DNA of 64,000 nucleotides. It comes from Halostella salina (GTDB lineage Archaea > Halobacteriota > Halobacteria > Halobacteriales > Natronoarchaeaceae). Position 1 is the first letter of the stretch. Each line of letters starts with the position of its first letter. Positions 28,601-37,110 of this stretch are shown here, one piece after another. The notes beneath the pieces are model-generated. The model searched no databases. It worked only from the letters and a program-made list of their open reading frames with translations, and was not told the origin of the DNA. Location of the stretch: NCBI RefSeq assembly GCF_003675855.1, contig NZ_RCIH01000003.1, positions 62,001-126,000 on the forward strand, in the 5' to 3' direction. Position numbers and translations under genes: made by a program.

Positions 28601-29551
28601 TCAGTTCACCCGGTTCGCCAGTTCCTCGCCGGCGGCGAACCGCTCGGCGTTGCCGGCGACGATGTCGGCCAGGCGCTCGTAATACTCGGGCGTGTGGCCG
28701 GCGTTGTGCGGCGTGATCTGCACGTTTCCGAGGTTCCAGAGCGGGTGGTCCTCCGGCAGCGGCTCGGGGTCGGTTACGTCCAGCGCCGCGCCGCGGATCC
28801 AGTTGCTCCGGAGCGCGTCGACCAGCGCGTCCGTGTCGACGACCGGGCCGCGCGCGACGTTGACGAGGACTGCCTCGGGCGGCATCGTGACGAACTCCTC
28901 AGCTCCGATCAGCCCCTCGGTTTCGTCGGTGAGCGGGCAGGCGAGCACGAGGTACTCGGTCTCGGCGACGACTTCGCCGACCTCGTCGAAGCTGACGACC
29001 TCGTCGGTCGGGCCGCCTTTTTCCGGGGAGTACCGGACGCCGACCGTGTCGACGCCGAACGGTTCGAGGCGGTCGACGACCGCGCGACCGATCGCGCCGA
29101 GGCCGACCACGCCGACGGTGCTGCCCTGCAGTTCGTGCGCCCGGTAATGTCGCCACTCGCGGCGCTCCTGCCGGCGGCGGCCCTCGTGGAACCGCCGGGC
29201 GAACGAGAGGATCGCACCGAGGACGTGCTCGCCGATGTTCGGGCCGTGAACGCCCGAGGCGTTCGTGACGGCCACGCCGCGCTCGTTCAGGGCGTCCATC
29301 GGGAGGTGGCCCGTGCCGGCGTAGGCGCAGGCGAACACCTCCATCTCGGTCGCGCGGTCGAGCAGGGCCTCGTCCAGTTCCATCCCCGTGACGTAGCGCG
29401 CGTCGGCGATCAGGTCGCGCTCCGCGTCGGGGGTGCGGGCCAGCGTCACGCTCCCCCCGGGGAGCCGTTCCCGGATCGCGTCGGCGTACTGCTCGACGGG
29501 CGCGCCGTGTGTTCCCTTCCGCAACACGAGCACCTCGGGTGTGTCGCTCAT
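28601..29551 (-). CDS. D-2-hydroxyacid dehydrogenase
   Basis: A 316-residue NAD(P)-dependent D-isomer-specific 2-hydroxyacid dehydrogenase, which interconverts 2-keto acids and D-hydroxy acids. The cofactor motif VGLGAIGRAVVDRL is near residue 148, the catalytic Arg in NVARGPVV near 233, and the catalytic His in TPHNAGHTP near 285. Several segments (EVLVLRKG, RRRQERREWRHY, VRYSPEKGGPTDEV) closely match, from memory, the characterised Haloferax mediterranei enzyme. The start is the ATG at 29551; the minus-strand TATA-like TTAAGC at 29575-29580 fits a leaderless mRNA. Confidence 0.9.
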   Translation of the reverse strand: MSDTPEVLVLRKGTHGAPVEQYADAIRERLPGGSVTLARTPDAERDLIADARYVTGMELDEALLDRATEMEVFACAYAGTGHLPMDALNERGVAVTNASGVHGPNIGEHVLGAILSFARRFHEGRRRQERREWRHYRAHELQGSTVGVVGLGAIGRAVVDRLEPFGVDTVGVRYSPEKGGPTDEVVSFDEVGEVVAETEYLVLACPLTDETEGLIGAEEFVTMPPEAVLVNVARGPVVDTDALVDALRSNWIRGAALDVTDPEPLPEDHPLWNLGNVQITPHNAGHTPEYYERLADIVAGNAERFAAGEELANRVN

Positions 29552-29639
29552 GATCGGGACCACCGGGGGGAGCCGCTTAATCGGTCGGGTTGCGGCGGAC
29601 CTGTCGAGCGCGGACGCGACGGCCGCCGCGGTCCGCGCG

Positions 29640-30428
29640 TCAGCGCCCCTCGAACGACGGCTCGCCGTCGCCGAGGAACGCGGCGTGGCCCCGGGCGTAG
29701 TCGTCGGTCTCCGCGAGCCGCGAGACGGAGTCGGTCTCGGCGGCCAGTTGCGCGGGCAGCGTCCGCGAGTAGCTCCGGTTGAGCAGGCGCTTGGTCGCCG
29801 CGTACGCACGCGTCGGCCCCTCCGAGAGCGTCGCGGCGAGTTCCGCCAGCCGGTCGTCGAACGCGTCCGGCTCGACGGCCTCCGTCGCCAGCCCCATCTC
29901 GACCGCTTCGTCGGCGGGGATCGGCTCGTCCAGCAGGGCGATCTCGCGGGCGCGCCGGTGGCCGACCAGTCGGGGCAGGAAGAACGTCGACCCGCCGTCG
30001 CCCGACAGCCCCAGTTGCGGGTAGGCGAACTCGAACCGGGCGTCCGCCGAGACGAGGACGATGTCGGCCGACAGCGCCAGTCCGAACCCGCCGCCGGCGG
30101 CGACGCCGTTGACGCCCGAGACGGTCGGCATCGGCGCGCTCGCGAGGTTCCGGACCGCGCCGTGCAGCCGCGACGCGACCGTTCGAAGCCTGCGGCCGTC
30201 GGTCGCGTCGCCCTCGAACGCCGAGAGGTCCGCGCCGGTGTTGAACACGGCCCCGGTGCCGGTGAGGACGGCGGCGCGCACGGCGTCGTCCTCGACCAGG
30301 TCGGCGGTCGCGTCCCGGAGTTCCGCGGCCATCGCCGCGTTCATCGCGTTGTGGTGGTCCGGGCGCTCCATGACGATCCGGCCGACGCCGTCGACGCGCT
30401 CGACGGTGAGGTAGTCGAACTCCTGCAT
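29640..30428 (-). CDS. Enoyl-CoA hydratase/isomerase family protein
   Basis: A 262-residue crotonase-fold protein. The oxyanion-hole segments are NTGADLSAFEG near residue 70 and VNGVAAGGGFGLALSAD near 105. The segment FAYPQLGLSGDGGSTFFLPRLVG carries the usual helix but not the two glutamates of standard hydratases in their normal context, so it may be an isomerase or another crotonase-type enzyme. I start it at the ATG at 30428, 9 residues into the open frame. A CTTTTGTC stretch 26-29 bases upstream is a weak TATA candidate. The CoA substrate is unknown. Confidence 0.85.
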   Translation of the reverse strand: MQEFDYLTVERVDGVGRIVMERPDHHNAMNAAMAAELRDATADLVEDDAVRAAVLTGTGAVFNTGADLSAFEGDATDGRRLRTVASRLHGAVRNLASAPMPTVSGVNGVAAGGGFGLALSADIVLVSADARFEFAYPQLGLSGDGGSTFFLPRLVGHRRAREIALLDEPIPADEAVEMGLATEAVEPDAFDDRLAELAATLSEGPTRAYAATKRLLNRSYSRTLPAQLAAETDSVSRLAETDDYARGHAAFLGDGEPSFEGR

Positions 30429-30546
30429 GGACGGCCCTGCGCGGGCGACCGACAAAAGTCCCCACGACGGACGCCGGCGGGATCGCGACTCGAAGTGCTC
30501 GCGTCGCTGACGCGTGCTGACTGCCTCCCGCCCCGAGTGGTGGGAA

Positions 30547-30553
30547 TTTAATA
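30547..30553 (+). promoter_or_regulatory. TATA-like box of the geranylgeranyl-reductase-like gene
   Basis: TTTAATA lies 25-31 bases before the ATG at 30578 in an otherwise GC-rich spacer, consistent with a leaderless transcript. Confidence 0.55.
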
Positions 30554-30577
30554 CTTCGTAACCTGTCGGGTCGGGGT

Positions 30578-31945
30578 ATGGAACGGATCGACGTTGCCGT
30601 CGTCGGCGGCGGTCCGGCCGGGACCGCGGCCGCCCTGACGGCGGCGCGAAACGGCGCGGACGCCGTCGTCTTCGAGAAGGGAGTTCCCCGCGAGGACCGG
30701 GACGGACCCGGCCCGGACTCGACGGATGCCGCCGGGATGCTCGACTACTGGGTCGACATCATGGATGTCGACCACGAGGCGATCCCCGACGACGTGATCC
30801 TGCAGGAGTTAGCCGACGTTGACTTCCTCGGCCCGAACGAGTCCTGCACCCTCCGACACACCGGGATCGAATCCTCGTACCCGAACTTCGGCTTCACCTT
30901 CCAGCGCGCCCGGATGGACGACTGGTGGCGCGACCGCGCCGAGGACGCCGGCGCTGAGTACCGCGTCGGCGCGAGCGTCCAGGGCGTGGAGACGGACCTC
31001 GACGGGCCGACCCACCGCCTCTCGCTGGCCGACGGCGGTGAGGTGGTCGCCGACGCGCTCGTCCTCGCGGACGGGCCACAGCGGACCGTAACGAACCGCG
31101 TGCTCGACGGCTTCCTCCCGGATCGGTCGATGGCGGAGGTCCTGCCCTCCGTCGAGGCCAACCACATCGCCTACCAGGAGCATCGTCGCGTTCCCGAGGA
31201 GGTCTTCGACGACGACACGCTGAAGTTCTGGTGGGGGGTGATGCCCGGCGAGACGGCGTACCCCTGGGTGTTCCCGAACGACGACAACGTCGCCCGGATC
31301 GGGCTGACGATGCCCATCGGCATGGACATCGACGACGTGGAGAACCCCGAGGCGTACGCCCTGCTCCGCGAGGACGACGACGAGATCCCCCGCGGTGGCG
31401 AGTACATCCGCCGCCTGCTCGAACGCGAGTACGGCGACGAGTACGACATCGAGTCGGACTTCCCCCTCGTCGAGGACCGCGGGAAGTCCGGCGGCACGGA
31501 GACGTACCCCATCTCCTCGACTCGCCCGATCGACTCGCCGACCGGCGCGAACGTCGCCGTCGCGGGCGGCGCGATGGGCACTACCTCCGCGTTCCACGAG
31601 GGCGGCTACCACGTCGCGATCCGGACGGGGAAGATCGCGGGCGAACTCGCCGCGACCGACTCCCTGGGGCGCTACAACGACGCCTGGAAGGACGCCATCG
31701 GCGACGAGATACTCCGCAACGTCGCGTTCGCAGACATCGTCGCCGACTACGGGCCAGCGGACTGGGACGACGCCTTCGGGACCGTCGACGGCCTGCTCGC
31801 CGACGAGGACAGCGACCGCCTGCTGAAGCCGAGCCTCCGGAGCGGCATCTCGGGGGCGAAGATCTACGCGACGTACAAGCGGGCCAAACGGAAGTACCGC
31901 GACGGGAAGTACGTCCAGCTCTCCGAGTCGGCCTACTCTGTTTGA
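30578..31945 (+). CDS. FAD-dependent oxidoreductase, geranylgeranyl-reductase-like
   Basis: A 455-residue flavoprotein of the geranylgeranyl reductase/FixC family. The FAD Rossmann motif VVGGGPAGTAAAL is at residues 8-20. A second FAD-binding region VAVAGGAMGTTSAFHEGGYH lies near residue 325, where reductases of this family have GDAAG. Members in archaea saturate isoprenoid lipid chains or menaquinone tails; others feed electrons to quinone. The missing classic GDA motif and the large insert argue for a subgroup whose substrate I cannot name. The next gene is an iron-box-controlled lipoprotein with its own promoter, so the two are probably separate units. Confidence 0.78.
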   Translation: MERIDVAVVGGGPAGTAAALTAARNGADAVVFEKGVPREDRDGPGPDSTDAAGMLDYWVDIMDVDHEAIPDDVILQELADVDFLGPNESCTLRHTGIESSYPNFGFTFQRARMDDWWRDRAEDAGAEYRVGASVQGVETDLDGPTHRLSLADGGEVVADALVLADGPQRTVTNRVLDGFLPDRSMAEVLPSVEANHIAYQEHRRVPEEVFDDDTLKFWWGVMPGETAYPWVFPNDDNVARIGLTMPIGMDIDDVENPEAYALLREDDDEIPRGGEYIRRLLEREYGDEYDIESDFPLVEDRGKSGGTETYPISSTRPIDSPTGANVAVAGGAMGTTSAFHEGGYHVAIRTGKIAGELAATDSLGRYNDAWKDAIGDEILRNVAFADIVADYGPADWDDAFGTVDGLLADEDSDRLLKPSLRSGISGAKIYATYKRAKRKYRDGKYVQLSESAYSV

Positions 31946-31983
31946 GGCGGCTGCTGGTCCCCGTCACCGCCGGATCGCAACGG

Positions 31984-32010
31984 TTAAGCGTATTTTAGGC
32001 AACCCTAAAA
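31984..32010 (+). promoter_or_regulatory. Promoter with DtxR/IdeR-type iron box
   Basis: A perfect 7-bp inverted repeat, TTTTAGG (31993-31999) and CCTAAAA (32004-32010), separated by CAAC, matches the DtxR/IdeR/SirR consensus core TTAGG-n4-CCTAA. It ends one base before the ATG at 32012 and follows a TATA-like TTAAGC (31984-31989). The box thus covers the expected transcription start of a leaderless mRNA, where an iron-loaded repressor would block initiation. Confidence 0.8.
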
Positions 32011-32011
32011 C

Positions 32012-33205
32012 ATGTCCAGTGGATCGGCTCGCGGCCCGACGCGCAGACAGTACATCACGACGACCGGCACCCTCATCGGTGCCGGCACGCTCGCCGGCTG
32101 TACGAGCACGGGGCCGGAGTCCGAGGAGGATGGGAACACCGGCGACGGTGACGACGGCGGTCCACACACCGCTACGATGTCGCCCGTCGGAACCGTCGAG
32201 TTCGACGAGGTCCCCGAGAGCGCCTTCGTCGCCTTCCCGCAGTACGCCGACGCCGCCGTCGCGCTCGGCCACGGGGACGCCGTGAACACGCTGTTCACCC
32301 CCGATCTGGCCGGGACGACGATGAACGCGTACTACGAGCGACTCCCGGGCGTCTCGTTCGACTACGAGGGGCTGACCGACCCGCTCGCAGAGGGCCTGTC
32401 CCGGGAGCGACTGCTCGAACTCGACAGCGACGTGCACTTCATCGACCCGGCCTACGTCGTCTCGACGGACGGCTGGGAGCGGTCGGACGTCGAGGATGTC
32501 GCCGAACAGGTCGGGCCGTGGTTCGGCAACTACTACAGCGGCACGCACGCCACCCCGCCGTCGGCCTACCGGGACGGCTACGAGTACTACGACCTCTGGG
32601 GGGTCGTCGAGCGCGTCGCCGCCGTCTTCGACGAGACGCACCGCTACGAGGCGCTGGCGTCCGTCCACGCCGACCTGCTGTCGACCATCGAGTCCGGACT
32701 CCCGCCCGCCGAGGAGCGCCCGACCGTCGCGCGGGTCTCCTTCATGAACGACACGTTCTACGCGCTCAAGGCCGACGCGCCGGGGTACTGGCAGGCCGAC
32801 ACCCGGCCGCTCGGAGCCGAGGACGTGTTCGCCGGCGGGGAGTGGAACCTCTGGGGCACCCTCGACTACGAGGCGATGCTGGAGGTCGACCCGGACGTGA
32901 TCCTCAACCTCTGGGGGACCGCCCCGAGCTACTACGTCGAGGACACGCGTCAGACCGTCGCCAACGACCCCGCCGGGAGCAAGCTCTCCGCGATCGATAA
33001 CGACCGCTTCTACGCGTCCGGGCTGCGGTATCAGGGGCCGATCATGAACCTGTTCCAGCTGGAGATGACGGCGAAACAGCTCTACCCCGACCAGTTCGGC
33101 GAGTGGCCCGGCTTCCCCGAGGGCGGCCCGTACCCCGAGTTCCCCGAGAGCGAGCGCCTGTTCGACCGCCAGCGCCTCGCCGACGTGGTCGCCGGCGAGG
33201 TCTGA
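32012..33205 (+). CDS. Iron (siderophore/heme)-type ABC transporter substrate-binding lipoprotein
   Basis: A 397-residue secreted binding protein of the BtuF/FepB-like periplasmic-binding class. The N-terminus has a twin-arginine signal (TRRQYI), a hydrophobic stretch, and the lipobox LAGC with Cys at about residue 30, followed by an acidic linker typical of haloarchaeal lipoproteins. Later segments (DPDVILNLWG, LSAIDNDRFYASG) fit the class III binding fold. The DtxR-type operator at its start makes iron-complex uptake the most likely role. No permease or ATPase is adjacent, so partner genes must be elsewhere. Confidence 0.85.
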   Translation: MSSGSARGPTRRQYITTTGTLIGAGTLAGCTSTGPESEEDGNTGDGDDGGPHTATMSPVGTVEFDEVPESAFVAFPQYADAAVALGHGDAVNTLFTPDLAGTTMNAYYERLPGVSFDYEGLTDPLAEGLSRERLLELDSDVHFIDPAYVVSTDGWERSDVEDVAEQVGPWFGNYYSGTHATPPSAYRDGYEYYDLWGVVERVAAVFDETHRYEALASVHADLLSTIESGLPPAEERPTVARVSFMNDTFYALKADAPGYWQADTRPLGAEDVFAGGEWNLWGTLDYEAMLEVDPDVILNLWGTAPSYYVEDTRQTVANDPAGSKLSAIDNDRFYASGLRYQGPIMNLFQLEMTAKQLYPDQFGEWPGFPEGGPYPEFPESERLFDRQRLADVVAGEV

Positions 33206-33559
33206 CCGCCGCGACACGTTTTTGTCCGCCCCCGGCCAACTCGCACCCGAGCGCCTCAAGTCCCCGCCCGAGCAGTCCCGTCAGGGAGCGATGACAGCGC
33301 GGAGAACCCGGGCGCGCGACATTCCCACGCCGCGGCGACGCGGCGCTGGCCCGGCACGAGGGTTTCCCGGTCGACGCGGCACGCCGCCAGGGATGAGACC
33401 GGTCGTTAGTGTTCCGGGCCACATCTCACCGAATGACCAGTGACGACTCGGTCGACCGGTTCGAGCGCCCCGTCACGGTCGCCAGCGATCCACCGCCGGA
33501 CGCCGCGGCCGGTGCGGTGACAAACGACTTCAATGCCATCCCCGTAGTTTGCGGTACGC
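33206..33559. other. 354-base intergenic stretch
   Basis: It begins with a T5 run (33219-33223) just after the lipoprotein stop, a plausible termination signal. A frame starting with ATG at 33433 encodes about 40 acidic, halophile-like residues but then runs out of frame into the stress-protein gene as arginine-rich shadow; I do not call it a gene. I see no RNA or repeat here. Confidence 0.5.
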
Positions 33560-34429
33560 ATGTACGACGAGATCCTGCTCCCGTTCGACGGCAGCGACGG
33601 GGCCGCCGAGGCCCTGCACCACGCCGCCGAGGTCGCACACTGGGCCGACGCGACCATCACGCTCCTGTTCGTCGCGGACACGACGCGCGACAGCGTCAGC
33701 GTCGTCGAATCCACGGTCGTCGACTCGCTCGTGCAGGAGGGCGAGGCCGTCGTCGAGGACGGGGAGAAGACGCTCGAAACGCTCGGCGTCGCGCACAACT
33801 CCGACGTGGTGCAGGGGAACCCCGCACCCACGGTCGTCGACTACGCCGAGCGATACGACTACGACCTGGTCGTCATGCCGACGCACGGCCGGGAGGGGGT
33901 GTCGCGATACCTCGTCGGAAGCGTCACGGAGAAGGTCGTCCGCCTGTCGTCGGTCCCCGTCCTCACAGTGCGGATGCAACCGGACGAGCGACTCGCGTTC
34001 CCCTACGAGGACGTGCTCATCCCGACCGACGGGAGCGACGGGGCGGCCCGCGCCGCCGAGCACGGACTCCCGCTCGCGGCCGCTCTCGACGCCACCGTGC
34101 ACGCGCTGTCGGTCGTGGACGACACGGCGCTGGGACCTGACGTTCGCTCCACCGTCTCGGAAACCGAACGGGAGCAGGTCGCGACAGACGCCGTCGACGA
34201 CCTCGCGTCCCGGGCGGAGACCCACGGCGTCGCGAACGTCGTCCGGCACGTCGAACGGGGGAGCCCGATCGAGGTCCTGCTCGACACCGTCGAATCGACC
34301 GATGCCGACGCTGTCGTGATGGGAACGACGGGGCGGCGCGGGACCGACCGGATCCTGCTCGGGAGCGTCGCCGAGAAGACCGTCCGCTCCGCGCCGGTGC
34401 CGGTGATCACGGTCGGCGGCGGGGAGTAG
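33560..34429 (+). CDS. Universal stress protein, two UspA domains
   Basis: A 289-residue tandem UspA protein. Domain 1 covers about residues 1-137 (YDEILLPFDGSDGA...VMPTHGREGVSRYLVGSVTEKV) and domain 2 about 148-289 (DVLIPTDGSDGA...VMGTTGRRGTDRILLGSVAEKT). Both carry the G-x2-G-x9-G-S/T nucleotide-binding pattern, so both may bind ATP. Such proteins are common stress-linked cytoplasmic proteins in haloarchaea, with no defined reaction. The ATG at 33560 starts the first beta strand directly. The next gene follows after 68 bases. Confidence 0.93.
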   Translation: MYDEILLPFDGSDGAAEALHHAAEVAHWADATITLLFVADTTRDSVSVVESTVVDSLVQEGEAVVEDGEKTLETLGVAHNSDVVQGNPAPTVVDYAERYDYDLVVMPTHGREGVSRYLVGSVTEKVVRLSSVPVLTVRMQPDERLAFPYEDVLIPTDGSDGAARAAEHGLPLAAALDATVHALSVVDDTALGPDVRSTVSETEREQVATDAVDDLASRAETHGVANVVRHVERGSPIEVLLDTVESTDADAVVMGTTGRRGTDRILLGSVAEKTVRSAPVPVITVGGGE

Positions 34430-34497
34430 GGGTTCGATCCCGCCGCGACCGGAGCCGTCAGGACACCTTCTTACCGGTCCCGTGCCGACGTTTCCGC

Positions 34498-35574
34498 ATG
34501 AACGGGATCGAGCTGACGCTTCGCCTCGTCGCGGGACTGGCGCTCATCCTCGCGAACGGCTTCTTCGTCGCGATCGAGTTCGCGCTCACCCGCGTCCGCC
34601 AGTACCCGGAGTCGGAGTTCGACGTGCCGGGACTCAGGCGTGCCTGGGAGATGACACACGACCTGGAGATCTACCTCACGAGCTGTCAGGTCGGCATCTC
34701 CGCGACGAGCATCGCCGTCGGTATCGTCGCCGAACCGGCACTGGCCGCGCTGATCGATCCGGTGTTCGAGAACACGCTGCTCGCGGCCGTCGGCGCTGGC
34801 GGGATCGTCGCCTTCATCATCATCAACCTGCTGCACCTGACCCACGGCGAGCAGACGCCGACGTATCTCGGGGTCGAACGGACGAAGTTCGTCGCCCGGT
34901 GGGGCGCGACGCCGCTCTACTGGTTCGCCAAGCTGCTGTACCCGGTCATCGTGATCGGCGACAAGGTCGCCAAGTGGACCCTCGGCCTGTTCGGGATCGA
35001 GATGACCGGTGCGTGGCTCGAAACCGAAACCGAACGCGTCGAGTCGCGGGCGGAGCTTCGCAACCGGCTCGGGTCGCTGCTCGCCCGCGGCGACGTTCCT
35101 GCAGAGCGAAGGGAGGAGGTTCTGAACGCCCTGACCGTCGGTGAGCGGCCGGTCAGCGAGGTGATGACCGACCGGGACGAAGTCGTCTTCCTTTCGACGG
35201 CGGCCCCAGTCGAGGAGAACGTCGAACGGATCGGCGGGAGCCCCCACACGCGGTTCCCGCTGGTCGGCGACGACCCGTCCGACTTCCGCGGTATCGTGTA
35301 CGTGCCCGCCGTCGTCGACCGCATCGACGAACTCCGCCGGGGCGAGGTCACGTTCGAGGACATCGCCGCCCCGCCAATGACGATCCCCGATGACACGCCG
35401 ATCAGCGAGGCCGTCGACCGGTTCCAGGCCGAGCAGCAGGAACTCGCGCTCGTGAGTGACGGGACCGACGACGCCCCCGTCGGGCTGATCACCGCCACCG
35501 ACGCTCTGGAAGCGGTGATGGGCGAGATAGAGGACCCGCTCGATGTCGAACTGGAACCCCGGGGAATGCAATGA
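34498..35574 (+). CDS. CNNM/CorC-type membrane protein with CBS domains
   Basis: A 358-residue protein. Residues 1-190 are the DUF21 transmembrane domain, with LILANGFFVAIEFALTRVR, the SCQVGISATSIAVGIV helix and the HGEQTPTYLGVERTK region. Residues about 215-350 form two CBS domains, starting with VSEVMTDRDEVVFLSTAAPV and DIAAPPMTIPDDTPISEAV. The C-terminal CorC/HlyC domain is absent, as in many archaea. Homologues export magnesium or act in divalent-metal tolerance. It is a fuller relative of the short DUF21 protein at 5150-5695. Confidence 0.9.
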   Translation: MNGIELTLRLVAGLALILANGFFVAIEFALTRVRQYPESEFDVPGLRRAWEMTHDLEIYLTSCQVGISATSIAVGIVAEPALAALIDPVFENTLLAAVGAGGIVAFIIINLLHLTHGEQTPTYLGVERTKFVARWGATPLYWFAKLLYPVIVIGDKVAKWTLGLFGIEMTGAWLETETERVESRAELRNRLGSLLARGDVPAERREEVLNALTVGERPVSEVMTDRDEVVFLSTAAPVEENVERIGGSPHTRFPLVGDDPSDFRGIVYVPAVVDRIDELRRGEVTFEDIAAPPMTIPDDTPISEAVDRFQAEQQELALVSDGTDDAPVGLITATDALEAVMGEIEDPLDVELEPRGMQ

Positions 35575-35658
35575 CGATCGCCGGGTCAGTCACCACTCGC
35601 ACACCGCTTCGGGCCCGGAAACGGTGATGAAGCACCGTCGGGCACGCCCGCGGCCCGG

Positions 35659-36000
35659 TCAGGCGTCGTCTTCACCCGCCCCGTCGTCCGTCGAGTCGTC
35701 GCCGTCCGTGCCGGACTCGCCGACCTGTACCGTTTCGACCTCGACGTCGTCGTCCGCGTCGTCCGCCTCCTCATCGGGTTCCAGCAGGAGCGTCACGGCA
35801 CCCGCGGCGACCATCCCGACGCCGACCGCCCGGAGCTGGCGGACGTAGGCGGGCCTGGCCTCGAGTTCCCCGGCGTTCTCGAAGTTCGTCCCGATCAGCT
35901 TCTTTATTAGCGCGATACTCACCTGCGGCACGAGGGCGGCCACCGCGCCCTGCGCGATGCTCCACAGGGCGGCGTACCGTCGGCCTTTCGAACAGTTCAT
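35659..36000 (-). CDS. Small membrane protein, haloarchaeal, unknown function
   Basis: A 113-residue protein with an N-terminal hydrophobic segment (about residues 10-35), a second one (VGVGMVAAGAVTLLL, about 58-73), and a strongly acidic 40-residue tail rich in Asp and Glu. The composition and a TATA-like ACTAATAC about 25-31 bases upstream of the ATG at 36000 support a real gene. I recognise no family. Confidence 0.7.
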   Translation of the reverse strand: MNCSKGRRYAALWSIAQGAVAALVPQVSIALIKKLIGTNFENAGELEARPAYVRQLRAVGVGMVAAGAVTLLLEPDEEADDADDDVEVETVQVGESGTDGDDSTDDGAGEDDA

Positions 36001-36128
36001 CGTGCGGAGGTTAGGACGAGAGACGTATTAGTTTGCCGACGGCATCGCACCCGGACACGATCCGGTCCCATGCCGGGCCACTGCCACGCGGGCGTCAGAC
36101 GACTCCGGGCGGCCAGCGCAACAGGTAA

Positions 36129-36151
36129 TATAAAACACCGGATCAATCCGG
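36129..36151 (+). promoter_or_regulatory. TATA box with downstream palindrome before the hydrolase gene
   Basis: TATAAAA (36129-36135) is one of the best TATA matches in the window. Two bases later a perfect palindrome CCGGAT-CA-ATCCGG (36138-36151) lies between the TATA box and the predicted start site. That position suits a repressor operator. The ATG at 36190 leaves an untranslated leader of about 30 bases. Confidence 0.5.
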
Positions 36152-36189
36152 CACCATCGACTCGTGGCGAGACCGGGTAGGAACAGGTA

Positions 36190-37074
36190 ATGGCGACGAC
36201 GGCGGACCCCTCACGGACCGACGGCACGCGGGAGACCGAGCGCTCGACCACGATCCATCGGGATGGCGAGCGACGAGTCGCGTACAGCGAGTACGGGCGT
36301 CCGGAGGGGTCTCCGGTCGTGTTCCTCCACGGAACACCCGGATCGCGTCGACTCGGGAAGCTACTCGACGAGGCGGCGACGGACCACGACGTTCGGCTGC
36401 TCGCCCCCGACAGGCCGGGGTATGGACGGTCCTCCCCGTGGCCGGATCGTGGCGTCTCGGACGCCGGAGGGTTCGTCGCGACCGTCCTCGACGACGCCGG
36501 CGTGGAGCGCGCCGGGGTCGTCGCGTTCTCCGGCGGCGCGCCGTACGCGCTCGCCGCCGCGGCGACGCATTCCGACCGGATCGCGCGGGTCGACCTCGTC
36601 GCCGGGGCCACGCCGCCGGCGGTGAGCGAACGGACCCCGGCCGTCCAGCGCCTCCTCGGCGGGCTGGCGAGCACGACACCCCGGGTCCTTCGGGGCCTGT
36701 TCCGCGGGCAGGCGTGGGTGGCAAAGCGTCGCGATCCCGCCTTCGTCGTCGGGCTGTACGCGGACGCACCCGAGTCGGTGCCGGACGACGTGGCGGCGGT
36801 CGTGCAGGCCGACTTCGTCGAGGCGTTCGCCGAGCACCGCAGCGGCGCTGTGACCGAGTTCCGCCACGCGGCGACCGACTGGGGGGTCGACTACGCCGCG
36901 GTCGACGCGCCCGTCCACCTCCGGCACGGGTCGGACGACGCGAACGTCCCGGTCGACGACGCGCGGCGGTTCGCGGACCGGCTTCCCGCGGCGGCGGTCA
37001 CGGTCCTCGACGGCGCGGACCACCTCGGGACGCTGCTGCGGAGCGCACCGGACGTGATGAGCGCGCACGCCTGA
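36190..37074 (+). CDS. Alpha/beta hydrolase
   Basis: A 294-residue alpha/beta-hydrolase-fold enzyme. The oxyanion-hole segment HGTPGSR is at about residues 48-54. The nucleophile-elbow serine lies in AFSGGAPYA (about residue 116), the catalytic acid is probably in HGSDDANVPVD (about 247), and the histidine in GADHLGTLL (about 280). The elbow reads A-x-S-x-G rather than G-x-S-x-G, as seen in some esterase subfamilies. The substrate is unknown. The promoter has a candidate operator. Confidence 0.85.
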   Translation: MATTADPSRTDGTRETERSTTIHRDGERRVAYSEYGRPEGSPVVFLHGTPGSRRLGKLLDEAATDHDVRLLAPDRPGYGRSSPWPDRGVSDAGGFVATVLDDAGVERAGVVAFSGGAPYALAAAATHSDRIARVDLVAGATPPAVSERTPAVQRLLGGLASTTPRVLRGLFRGQAWVAKRRDPAFVVGLYADAPESVPDDVAAVVQADFVEAFAEHRSGAVTEFRHAATDWGVDYAAVDAPVHLRHGSDDANVPVDDARRFADRLPAAAVTVLDGADHLGTLLRSAPDVMSAHA

Positions 37075-37110
37075 CCCGGGCGACCACCCGGATTGAAATA
37101 GTCCCGACCG

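Noticed and set aside
33433-33559. Possible small gene starting MTSDDSVDRFERP before the universal stress protein
   Set aside because: About 40 acidic residues look halophilic, but the frame continues as arginine-rich shadow through the stress-protein gene and has no stop nearby; at best a remnant.
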